From NCBI GenBank assembly GCA_037975125.1, contig CM075850.1:74443890-74507889 (forward strand): DNA of 64,000 nucleotides, in the 5' to 3' direction. Position 1 is the stretch's first letter. Every line of letters starts with the position of its first letter. Below, piece after piece: positions 24,536 through 42,172 of this stretch. A program made the translations under genes and the position numbers. The notes under the pieces were generated by a model. The model was not told the origin of the DNA. It did not search any database and worked only from the letters and a program-made list of their open reading frames with translations. The DNA comes from Latrodectus hesperus. Its lineage: Eukaryota; Arthropoda; Arachnida; Araneae; Theridiidae.

Positions 24536-26800
24536 TTTTAAAAGACTACATTTAGAATGACATACATTTTTTAACATATATTTATTAATTAATTAGATGA
24601 TGCTTAGTAACAACTTTTATCTGCTATAACAATTTTATAAATAGGAAAAAAGCTTACGAATGCAATATAATAATTACATAAAACAATATATCAAACAAAA
24701 TTGAAAATTTTAATAAATTATTACAGCACATTTCAGAATAGTATATAATATTTCCAACAATATATAGAAATCTTTAAAACTGCTATGCATTTATGTTTAT
24801 ACGAAATTATTGCAGATTAAATAATAATTTATGGAATAAAACTATGTGTATAAATTTATTTCAAGGTAAATTTTATTGTATTTAGGTAGCTTTTAATAAT
24901 TTAGCAAAACAAATGTTTGTAAGAAAAAGTTTTCTTTTTTAAATATTAAGTAAAAAATAATTTACAATAATTATAATATTTGAATAACTTATTGTGTGTT
25001 TTTTCTGAAAAATAATTCACAAAGAATGTGCTGTATTGAAAAACACTTATTTTAATGACATATATACACATATGTGTCTGCACTTTTCAGAATCAAAACA
25101 CTTAAATTTTAAACTTATTGACTGAAAGATATAATTATTACTTATGATAAAAATAAACAATTCACAACTACAAATTTCTAATTTAAAGGTAATTGAAATG
25201 TACTTAAGGCAAATGGAGCGCTAATATTTTAAATGCAAATATTTATACTAAATTTCTATTTTTCTATTTAAAATTATACTGTAAAAAATGATGCAAGTGA
25301 ATGGATATCTAAAGGAACCAAAATTATTTATATTTAAAAGTCACAGGAATAATTATTTTTCCTTTTTGAAAAATATAAATACGTCTATAAATATATAATC
25401 AAAGTCCAACATATAGATGATTCGTAAATAAATAATAAATACATAGTAATTTATATCTAATTTTAATTCCAAGATAATATTTATTTGATATTTCAATATC
25501 TGTTTAGCTAAACTAAATACTAAAAATAATTGAATAAACAAATACACTTGCAACAACATAACATACAAAAATAAATATGAACTTTTTATGATAGTCGTTT
25601 ATTATTCTTACATTGAAAGTGATAACGAAAACTTAAATTATTCTTTCAAGAGCGAATAATTCCACAATACTAAAGTATTTCTATTATTTTCAAATCTTTC
25701 TTTGGTTAATGACTTATGAATTGATTTCGCGAAGTATAACATACTTTTACTTATTTCTTTTTATTCGTAATATTCGTAACAGGTAATTGATGAATACATA
25801 TGAAAAGTAACATTTGTTTGAAAATTGTTTGCAAAGATTATAGCATAATCGACTACATAATTACATTTATAATTATTTCCGAAAATAAATGATTGAAATG
25901 GATACAATGAAAATATATTCATATATAAATAAAAAAAAACAATTTAACATTTTCTAATGAAGATAATATTTAAAGAAATAATATAATATTAATTTAAAAT
26001 ATTCTTTACCTACATATTTATAAGGGTTGTATTTTTTGAATCATAATTTTTTTTTTATGTAGATTCAGTTCTTACTCATCTATCAAAATTTCATTATTTT
26101 CTCTGATAGCTTCTTTTAAAAATTAAAAAAAAACTGATATTTGAATAACTATAACTCAAATTTAGAAAATTTAATTATAATTATTATTTAAATAACAGCA
26201 GTTTAAAATGAACTATCACATTGAACCCCCATTGTTTTATGACAATTTTAGTTTGTAAAATTTAATTTCATAAATTTTACAGTCATATCTGAAAAATATA
26301 TAAAGAAACTAATGAAAGCCTATATTTCATTTGCAGTTAGAAAAAAATTTCTTCATTAAGAAACCTCTGAAGTCTTTTTGTTAATTATTTTAAAATGGAT
26401 CCTAAATTAATATTAAATTGTCAGTTAATTTATGACTCGTATTATCACTTATATTATCAAATTTTCTTGCATTGCTAACAAGCAGAGAAATTAGTTATTC
26501 ATTATATTTTAAATTTTTAAATAAAATTAAACTTTAAAATAAAATTTTTTTATTAACACAGAAATAAATAGAAACTTCTTTAATTAACAATCAAAGCACC
26601 ATATGAATAAATAAACTAAAACAGGGATGGGAATAAATGGAGATAGAGCAAAATTATTTAAAATAATATCGAGTAATTGCAAAAAATCAAATATTATTTA
26701 TTTTAAATTTAATTAATTTTTTCAAAAACAACTAGTTAATGTAGTATTTTTTCTCATTTTTGTTATTGAAAAGAATTTGAAAATTTAATTAATCAAATAA

Positions 26801-26836
26801 TTAATTTAGACGAAAATTAATTTTCGTCTAAATTAA
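26801..26836. repeat. Perfect 36-bp palindrome
   Basis: TTAATTTAGACGAAAATT is followed immediately by its exact reverse complement, with no spacer. It lies 32 bases before a long (TA)n tract, inside an intron. Confidence 0.97.
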
Positions 26837-26864
26837 ATATTTGAACCACTATGAGTACTATGTT

Positions 26865-26868
<4 letters not shown>

Positions 26869-26946
<78 letters not shown>

Positions 26947-27016
26947 GTACGTATATATATATATATATATATATATATTCTGCATATATATATATATATA
27001 TGTATGTATATATATA
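26869..27016. repeat. Compound (TA)n microsatellite
   Basis: A (TA)n tract of about 72 bases, then GTATATGTACG, further TA runs, TTCTGCA, and more TA with TGTATGTA. It ends about 63 bases before the splice donor at 27079, so it lies close to an exon. Confidence 0.95.
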
Positions 27017-27079
27017 GGATTTTCCATTTATAATTTGATTAGGATTTCCAGATGCCTATCTAAATTATTGTCTGATTAC

Positions 27080-27455
27080 CTTTGTCTAAAATTTTGCCTA
27101 TCATCTTCAGGCGTGTGAGCTTCATTTTCAAGCTCCGTCCTTTTTTGCACATCCTGATCATTTCCAGTGTATGTCAGATGCTGGATGTCATCATTTCTTG
27201 GGCTTATGGTGGAGCCCGGACTCGCACTGGATGCGGCAGGCACGCTGGATGCTGGTGTGGGATCCTGAGGAGCTTCTGATGCAGGAGTGAACACGATGAC
27301 TGTACCGTCTACTGTCGTTCGAAAATTTAGAAAACCTCGGACTGTAACTGTCGGCAGAGTCGCATCGGAATCGATGTCTTCGGCTGCTGTGAGAGCTTCT
27401 GCTCTTGGAGCGCTGGGTATGTACACAGGAGCTTGTGTATCCGCCCTCAATGGGA
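27080..27455 (-). CDS. First visible exon of DUF4758-like gene
   Basis: This is the most 5' exon I can support: 376 bases, or 2 + 124 codons + 2. The acceptor is a strong CATTTTCTTTTTACAG on the minus strand. It is entered in phase 1, so it needs another upstream exon ending in one codon base. It is therefore not the start of the gene. It leaves in phase 2 at CAAAG/GTAATC. It begins PLRADTQAPVYIPSAPRAEA. Residues about 38-57 read VRGFLNFRTTVDGTVIVFTP, a strand-rich motif that fits DUF4758-like proteins. After that come an Ala/Ser/Pro-rich stretch (ASSVPAASSASPGSTISP) and an acidic/charged end (ELENEAHTPEDDRQNFRQ). Its base composition is far richer in G and C than the flanking introns, which supports coding. 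Confidence 0.87.
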
Positions 27456-28969
27456 CTGTAAAAAGAAAATGAAAGGTAAATCAAACATCAAATTATTGAA
27501 ATGTAATGAAGTATAAGCAAATTATTGAAATTTTCATTTGTAATTCTTACTTAAATAACTGAATATTAATAAACTATCCTGAATTGAATATGAATAGCAT
27601 AAACTATCTAATTATCATTATCAAAATTGTAAGCGGAATTATTATCAGCCATTTCATGAAACATTGGAATTCCACAAATATTTCACTTCTGGTATCGAAA
27701 AGTATGATTGCAATGTTAATAAAGATGAGAATCATACTTAATAAGCAGTTTATTGACCTAATGATTTAATTATTCAAATGAATCCATGATTCTTCTAGAC
27801 TGAAAGGTTGTATGCAGATTTGTGAATTATGTAGCTGCAAATAACTGTTTACCTTCATCAATGAAAAGCTGTTTTTTCCGTGGCGGAAATTATTTAAATG
27901 TTATTATTTCAATCATCGAATTATACTGGTTACGCAAAAAGTTTCTAACCAGTTTTGATCTAACATCTGAAAGGTTAAATGCTAATTTAGGAATGCGAAT
28001 TTTATAATACTTTTTTTTCATTAATCTTTGACTCTATTTTTATTGCTCTAAGCTTATCAAACTTTTGGTGCTTAAAATGTTTATTTTTTTTATTAGAGAA
28101 AAGGAATTAAAAATTACTATTGAAAGTTTTTATAAGCATAATAATGAATTTGCTTCACTTGGTAGAGGTTGATTATTATTTTTTAATTTTATATTATGAT
28201 AATAATAATCCTACCACAAAAAGTTTAAATGAACATTTTTAAAACTAAAAAAGATATTTATGAAGGTGTATAACTGAGTAATGGTATCATAGCATACTTT
28301 ATATTAACTCAATATGTGTGAAAATTTATTTATTTTATACCTATATGCTCTTATTGAAACCAAATGGCAAACAAGTAAAAGCTGCTGTCCAAAGTAAAAA
28401 TTTAAACAAAAATGAATATTTGCTTAATATTAAAAGAAAAACAAATTTCTGCGTTTGATATTTTTGTAATAATTTGACAATTATATTATAATATGAAAAA
28501 TAAATATGCACCTTAATTTTGCAACCAGATGTTTACAAAAGAAATTGAACATCTTAAATCGAAAATATGATTATTTTATTTTTTATAGCTGCTGTAAAAT
28601 AAACAGTGCATTCTGATTTTGATAATATTCAACATTTAAAAATATTTCATTATTGTCCATATTTTAATTTAAATACAGTTTAATTTAAAAATATTTCATT
28701 ATTGTCCATAAGAAATCTTTGATTAAAGTTATTGAAAGCATTTCTTTTGAAAGTCGAAAGTTTTAAATTTTATTTTTTGAAAAATCTTGGCGAAAAACAG
28801 TAGATTAATAATTGGTGTAATCAAAAGATCACACAAATGCATTATTTAGCATAGAAAAATGAATCAGTGTTGTTATGAAAGAGTGAACAGTGAGGAATTC
28901 TTTCAATTAACTATAATCTTACAATTTATGGCAGATGATTTTACATTTCTGATTAACATTTGAGTATCC
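27456..28969. other. AT-rich DNA 5' of the visible gene, probably intronic
   Basis: Because the exon at 27455 is entered in phase 1, this stretch is probably intron. No exon was recognised. A direct repeat with a 49-base period lies at 28634-28710. Confidence 0.55.
28634..28710. repeat. Direct repeat, 49-bp period
   Basis: A unit containing TTTAAAAATATTTCATTATT followed by GTCCAT occurs at 28634-28660 and again at 28683-28709. Confidence 0.9.
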
Positions 28970-29224
28970 CAAGGCGTGAAAGCCACTCCACTATGTCCAG
29001 CTAAAGCCTGAGGCAACGGAGCAAAGTCAGACTTCTCCCCTTGGGTGCTCCAGGTACTCTGTACCAACAGAATCTGCTCTTACACCCCACTATTCAATTG
29101 GGTGTGAGCGAGGGGACTTGGAGTTAAGACCGGAGGTGGTGCTTGAGAGACTGACTATTTTTGGATTCATGGGGCTGGTGTGATGGTACTGTCACGCCAG
29201 TCGGGGATAAGCAACAACAACACA
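28970..29224 (+). mobile_element. SINE-like dispersed repeat, plus strand
   Basis: A sharply GC-richer island without an open frame ends in GGGATAAGCAACAACAACAC. Its last 60 or so bases match the minus-strand copy at 9054-9127. It contains CACCCCACTATTCAATTGGG and GAGGGGACTTGGAGTTAAGA. I recall sequences like this as abundant in spider genomes, but I cannot verify that here. The CAA tail suggests retroposition. Confidence 0.6.
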
Positions 29225-29276
29225 ATTGAATATTCGTACGTTTCATCGTGACCTGGTGTAGGCCAATACATTTAGG

Positions 29277-29530
29277 GGCACAGATGCCTTATAATCTAGG
29301 ATGGCAAATTCTGAATTTTTTTGGCGATGAAAAAATGTTGCCAAGATGACGTATCGTGACTTGCGTTATGTCGTAAATACTAGGGTTGCCAAAAAAGAAT
29401 TTTCGGCATAATTCTTATAGGTCTCCATATCTATGACGTAATAAAACCAGGTTGCCAGATACATAAGAAAATCCGTCAAAAACCACCAAACTCAGAATTT
29501 TAGCATCCTGGTTTATGGGGCATCTGTGCC
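29277..29530. mobile_element. MITE with ~35-bp terminal inverted repeats, hAT-like
   Basis: The left end GGCACAGATGCC (29277-29288) continues TTATAATCTAGGATGGCAAA. The right end, read on the minus strand from 29530, is GGCACAGATGCC followed by CCATAAACCAGGATGCTAAA. The arms agree at about 30 of 36 positions. Flanking octamers CATTTAGG and ATTTTAGG could be a degenerate 8-bp target duplication, as hAT elements make. No transposase is encoded. It contains internal AGGTTGCC / GGTTGCCA motifs. It lies about 50 bases after the SINE-like repeat. Confidence 0.75.
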
Positions 29531-30226
29531 ATTTTAGGAATATGATGGTCACAAATTCGGTCCCAGTCAATATGGATCAATGGAAGATATATATTACATT
29601 TCTGTTTTCTGCATTGACGTTTATCGATGTTAAACACTGATGTGCTTAAGACAATGCTTTTGCCAATCTGTTATCTGAATAGTGACAATATAAGATATAA
29701 TATTCATGAGGTTTGATTCCTACATTGGATATAAAATATTAAAAGTCGCTTTAGTCGCAAATTCCTTTTAAATTAATTTTTGACCATAAAAAGTAACTGT
29801 AGCCGAGAAACTAAACTATGAGCAGAATATATTCATCTGTATTTATGTATTGCTGAAAAAATATAGTATAGTTTTGTTAAAACTATTTATGTGAAAAATT
29901 GCCTTTCAAAATTGTCATTCTAAGCAGAGAGTTGCTTTGAATTATGACTTTCATAAGTAATTTGTAGAAAATAAAGACATTTGATATACATCCACAAAAT
30001 TTTAAGATTAATAACTTTATAAAATATTAAAATTTAAATCAAGGAAAGTTTTCCTAAGAGATTTTTAGACTTACTGAGAGCTATCTAGTTAAAATGTCTT
30101 AGTGATAAAGTTGAAGTTTTTCTTGCTTCAGCATTTAAGTAACTTACATCCCTTCAACATTCTTATGAGACTTTGAAAATTGGAAAAAAAACTTTTTTTA
30201 AAATGCAACTCTAAATCACAAAGTGT

Positions 30227-30262
30227 ATTTAAATACATGTAAGATACTACATGTATTTAAAT
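30227..30262. repeat. Perfect hairpin, 15-bp arms
   Basis: ATTTAAATACATGTA at 30227-30241 and TACATGTATTTAAAT at 30248-30262 are exact reverse complements with a 6-base loop (AGATAC). It stands 6 bases before the longest (TA)n tract in the window. Confidence 0.97.
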
Positions 30263-30263
30263 G

Positions 30264-36387
<6,124 letters not shown>

Positions 36388-36459
36388 CAATGAGATCAAC
36401 ATACATTTTATGTATGTACAGTGAAATCAACATGCATGAAATGTGAGTTGATCTCATTG
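36388..36459. repeat. Inverted repeat, ~29-bp arms
   Basis: CAATGAGATCAAC at 36388-36400 has its exact reverse complement at 36447-36459. The similarity continues inward (ATACATTTTATGTATG against TCACATTTCATGCATG on the other strand) for about 29 bases with few mismatches. It could be a small MITE or hairpin-forming sequence. No element family is recognised. Confidence 0.85.
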
Positions 36460-37683
<1,224 letters not shown>

Positions 37684-37719
37684 AATATTAAGATTCAAAG
37701 ATTCATATATATATATATA

Positions 37720-37750
37720 CAGGGTGTCCAGAAAAGGACTCCCTGATTTC
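37720..37750. repeat. Candidate terminal inverted repeat of mariner-like element
   Basis: CAGGGTGTCCAGAAAAGGAC followed by TCCCTG lies immediately after a TA (37718-37719), as expected for a Tc1/mariner end at its TA target. GGGTGTCC and GGACTCCC within it are themselves nearly inverted. The matching copy at the other end was not found near 39.1 kb, so that end is lost or strongly mutated. Confidence 0.6.
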
Positions 37751-37947
37751 AAAATTAAATATCTCGAAAACAAAGATCGATAGAGGAATGCAGTAAACGG
37801 TATGTTTATTGTGAAAGCTTTAAGAACTTTATACAGAAGTTTGAAATAATAGTTACAAAAGCTGTTAAAAGATGGCACTGTACGCAGTACAGCTCATATC
37901 AGCATACATAGATGAAATAATCGTATGAAAACATTCTTTGCAAAAAA

Positions 37948-39020
37948 TCACATCACAATGTTTTCAAAATGTTCACCATTGGCACTACAGAGGTGGCGCA
38001 AACGAAGAAGGAAATTTGCCGTCACATTTCGTAGTGTCTCAACAGCAATGGATTCACACACCACACAGATCCCCGATTCAAACTCGTCCAGCGTGGCGGG
38101 ATGATTCGGGTAGACAATGTTTTTCAATGTGCCCCACAAAAAATAGTCACAGGGAGTCAAATCCGGCGAATATGGAGGCCAATCCATGCCTGCACCAATA
38201 AATTTGGGATATCCCAATACAATGACTCGATTTCCGAAGTATTCATCAGGAAAGAGAAACACTTGTTCGGTACTACGTGGTGGGGCTCTATCTTGCATAA
38301 ACCATTCAGTACGTGGTCGATCCTCTAACACTTGCTGTGTGGCGATAAATTGTTCCAAAATTGCAACGTAACGTTCACTAGTGACCGTTTCTCTAATGAA
38401 AAAAGGGCCAATAATGCCTCTGCTGCATACTGCAGCCTACACAGTAACTTTAGGAGAATACCGGGGTTTCGCTTCACACCAATATGGATTTTCGGAACCC
38501 AAAAATCACCCGTTCTGTTTATTCACGAATTCATTCATGTGAAAGCGTGCTTCATCTGTAAAGCAGATGCAGCCAACATCAAATCCTTCACTATCAATCA
38601 TTGTGAGCATCTGATTAGCAAAGTCAACCCTTTGTTGCACAGCTCGTACGGGTATGTCCTGGTGAGTTTGAATTTTGAATGGAAACATGTGTAGGCTCTT
38701 TCTCAGTATTTTTTGCGTGCTGGAAAGCTTCAAACCAGTCTCAGATTCAATTCTACGGACGGATGACATTGGATTTTGCTGAATAATTCCAGAAACTGTG
38801 GCGACATTTTCAGGCGTAACTACAGTTTGCTTGCGGCCAACATTCCCCCCCCCCCTCTAGATCATTAATTACGCTGCCTGTTCGTTGAAATTTGGCTAAG
38901 AGCGTACGAATGGTTTTCGCATCGGGTTCTTTTGGAACATTAAATCGTGCTTGAAAACTGACTCTCTTTTAACTTGTGGTACTCTAGCAGCAGAAAAACG
39001 CTTTATTCAATAGAGTACAT
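37948..39020 (-). pseudogene. Decayed mariner-like (DDD) transposase
   Basis: This is a broken transposase of the Tc1/mariner superfamily, related to the mariner/IS630 side. From a likely ATG at 39020 the frame reads MYSIE and then meets a stop. The N-terminal helix-turn-helix region, including a run of nine G, is frameshifted. At 38769-38506 an open stretch includes SSVRRIESETG and FTDEARFHMNEFVN, the first catalytic aspartate. A frameshift then leads to SENPYWCEAKP, with an in-frame TAG before AAVCSRGIIGPFF. The last open part, 38358-37948, has WFMQDRAPPRST (second aspartate) and DWPPYSPDLTPCDYFLWGTL (third aspartate, a DDD-type block). At least two frameshifts and two stops make it inactive. 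It is clearly separate from the Tc1-like relic at 0.6-1.6 kb. The left terminal repeat sits about 200 bases beyond its stop. Confidence 0.9.
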
Positions 39021-41280
39021 GGTTTTAATCTCTTACTTCGGTACGCTAACCTTTTTTCACGCTTCAATAGTGGAACTGATCACTCTGGGCTTCGGATCAC
39101 TATTTATACTAGGCATGTACTTTGATGTACAAAAATGAAACAATCCAGTTTCATTTTTCATTTAATTATTTCTAGTTATTTTCATAACGTAAAGAGTCAA
39201 TTAAATTCTAAAATAAAGTAAGAATTTGTTTTCCTAGTTTTAAATTTTTAAGACATTGTTTGCTATGGTTATGGTTCTAACAAAATTATTTTGAATACTA
39301 TAAATAAAATTTATTTCAATGTATTCATTAATATTAGTTTTCAAGAAATATGTAACGATTTTTCTTGAGAAACAAATATATATATATTATATTTTTGTCG
39401 ACTTAAAATGTAGTATATTTATGTTACTAGTTCATTCGTATTAATTTTCAAAATTATATTTAATAACGTGTATTTTATATACATTTTTGTCTTGTAATTT
39501 TACACATTAGACATGGAAAAATGTAATTAGCAATATTATTAACAAGTTTAAAATAAGCATATCAATTAAATATAAATTAGACATAAAAAAGTATTATTAA
39601 AAGTAAATAGTCTCCGATACGATCCAATTCTTAAATTCACCATAATATTGTTGTAATACAGTCTAAAAATTCTCATTCAAAATGAAATTGGTTCATTTCG
39701 AAATGTAATCATAAATCATTTCATTAAAAAAAGGATGACTAAATATGAACTTTTTAGTTGGAAAAATAACAATATATCTTCTGGAATATTTTGTAAATTT
39801 TTAGTTTAAGTATTATAAAATTATCTTTTATTATATTATTGAAAAGATAATTTATTATATTATTGAAGTTTATGCATTTTTAAGCATTTCTTAATTGTAT
39901 TTATTGCGAATTCTTTCAAGAGAAAGAACAATGCAGTTAACTAGTGTAGCTTGCCCAAAAATTCGCTTACTAAGGTGATAGTTGTGAATTGACTCGCGCG
40001 TTCTTGATCGTAAAAGCACTTTCAAAAACTGAAAGAAGATATTAAACTAAATTTGTAGATAAAGAAAATATTTATAGTGATAGCTTTATTTTGTAAAGCA
40101 TAAATAAAACATTAACAATAAATTTTTTAACACACTATTTACAATACGTGTTATAGTATAGAAATAAACAACAAAAATTAAATTTATAATAGGCTGATAA
40201 GAATTTTCAAAGATATATTATTGGACCAGTAGTCACCAAAGTTTGGTGAATTAACTGAGCCATAGTTCATAAAAAGTCCTATTTTATGGTGCCCAAATCA
40301 ATTATCCAGACATTTCTAGCTAAATAGTCTCAATTCTATGATCAGTGTGCAATATGCAATTTTCAAGTTATGTCTCTAAGCATATTTGGTGATCAACTTC
40401 TTAAGCCATAAGTTTTAATAAAAATTTTATGAAAGTTCGAAATTTTTTATACATTTTGTTACAGATATTATAATAATTATATACAGAAATTGTAAATACA
40501 TGTTAATTGTAAAATGTGCGTAAAAATGTTTTATAATTGTTCATAGTATCTTAAAAATTTAGAAAAGATTTTTCGTAATTTTATTAAAACGTAATTCTTA
40601 TACTAAATTAATCATTACATTTTATATACAAATAAAATCTCAGCTGAGCCAAGCTGGTAACCAAATATATAGCGTTTTTATCTTCGTTTCTACAATTCGA
40701 GGTTTCATATTCTAATTTGAGCTTATCTGCTTGTCGTGGTTCAGGAAATTTAACCCGCGAGTACCAAATTAATTGGTCCTTAAAATAGGACTGTTGAGTG
40801 AAGAACAAACCAAAATCTAAAGTAAGACCAAGTTTTTAACTTTTTCGAAAAATTTAAGGCGAAAACATCTTATTTATAATGAAATGTTTCTAACTTCTAT
40901 GCGTTATAAAAAGTGAGGAAAAACCAAATAATTTTATCTACGTAATATTTTGGATTCTTGTCCATTTTTATATTTATTTTATTTAATTCTGTCTGCTTTT
41001 AATTTTGAATACAATGGCAAAGTCTCCATAGTAATTTCGTAATGAATAATTTGAATATTTATGAGTTCAAAAAACGACATGCATTTTATGAGATGTCTAT
41101 CAACTCAATTCTTAGCTGAATCATTCGGTAGTTCAATAAACAACAACTAAGAAATCTAAAATTAATGAAAGGAAATCTGTCACAACAAATGCTCTGCAGA
41201 AGGAATAGATGTAGTTGTTCATTCACAGATCACTAACAATAAGTAAGTGAAAAATTAAAAAAAAATTAATTTAAAGAAAA
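39021..41280. other. AT-rich non-coding DNA
   Basis: The first ~100 bases probably belong to the 5' end of the mariner relic. TTTATTATATTATTGAA occurs twice near 39825-39866. Nothing else is supported. Confidence 0.45.
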
Positions 41281-41410
41281 CAGTCGGATTGGAATTTTCC
41301 ACCTCCCTTTTCAATGCCTCTGACGTATGTGACGTCACATTTCATGCTTCTGAGCAGTGGGCCAAGGACAGGGATTGCTGCGGTTTCCGGTTAAGTGAGT
41401 GAGTACATGT
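41281..41410. promoter_or_regulatory. GC-richer island with CRE-type palindrome
   Basis: A patch with much higher G+C than its surroundings contains GTGACGTCAC at 41329-41338, a perfect 10-base palindrome that includes the cAMP response element core TGACGTCA. A second TGACGT lies at 41321. No exon is evident beside it. It could be an enhancer or promoter, or only a fragment of a dispersed repeat. Confidence 0.25.
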
Positions 41411-42088
41411 AAAAGATTGAGAATGAAACGGAGAAGGGGTCATAATATGAAGAGGTTATAACCATTCTTGGCTAAATATTGACCTCAAATTACTCAGTAA
41501 TAAATCTAAGATTATCAACTTGTCAGAAATTCATGAATCCGAATCATCTTTTTAAACATTATTTTGCCACCAAATAATTAGAAAGATTGAAAATAATCGA
41601 ATTTAGTAATTTAAAATTTACCGTTGACAATTTCGAAAATATAAAAATGGTCAGTTAAAATAATAAAAGTTATTAAAATGTCTGATAGCATAAATTACCA
41701 TATATAATTTAAGGAAGAACGATAAATTAATTTGGACAAACCTTTTCAGCATTGTAGAAGTTAAAATTCTTAATAATTTAAAGTTGCTTAAATATGTTTA
41801 TTAACGTATCCTTTTTAAATTCAGGGACACACTAAGAATGCTTGAACGTGATTTTCCTCGTCTTTATCCCATATTTAAAACCTTTCCTATAAGATTCCAC
41901 TTTTTATTTGTTACTAAAATAAATTGCTTAGCAATTGAAGGTTGCTGAATAACGTATTAATATGCGTCAACAGTGTATTACTGCTTTTCGGGAAGCTTTT
42001 CTGTACATAATGAATCACATGCACTCTCTACAAGGGAGAAAACCAAATAAAAAGTCGAATTTTGGACTTCTAATTTTGAAATGCATGA

Positions 42089-42090
<2 letters not shown>

Positions 42091-42169
<79 letters not shown>
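42091..42169. repeat. (TA)n microsatellite
   Basis: About 79 bases of pure TA repeat. Confidence 0.95.

Positions 42170-42172
<3 letters not shown>

Larger units (their letters stand above)
23466..27079 (-). other. Intron, 3614 bp, phase 2
   Basis: It lies between exons 27455-27080 and 23465-23031, with donor CAAAG/GTAATC and acceptor TTCTTTAG/G. It holds a 34-bp tandem repeat near 24442-24535, a perfect 36-bp palindrome at 26801-26836 and a compound (TA)n tract at 26869-27016. The rest is AT-rich. Confidence 0.85.

Noticed and set aside
27082..27472. Plus-strand and alternative minus-strand frames over 27082-27484
   Set aside because: They shadow the exon 27455-27080. Their splice signals and phases do not fit.
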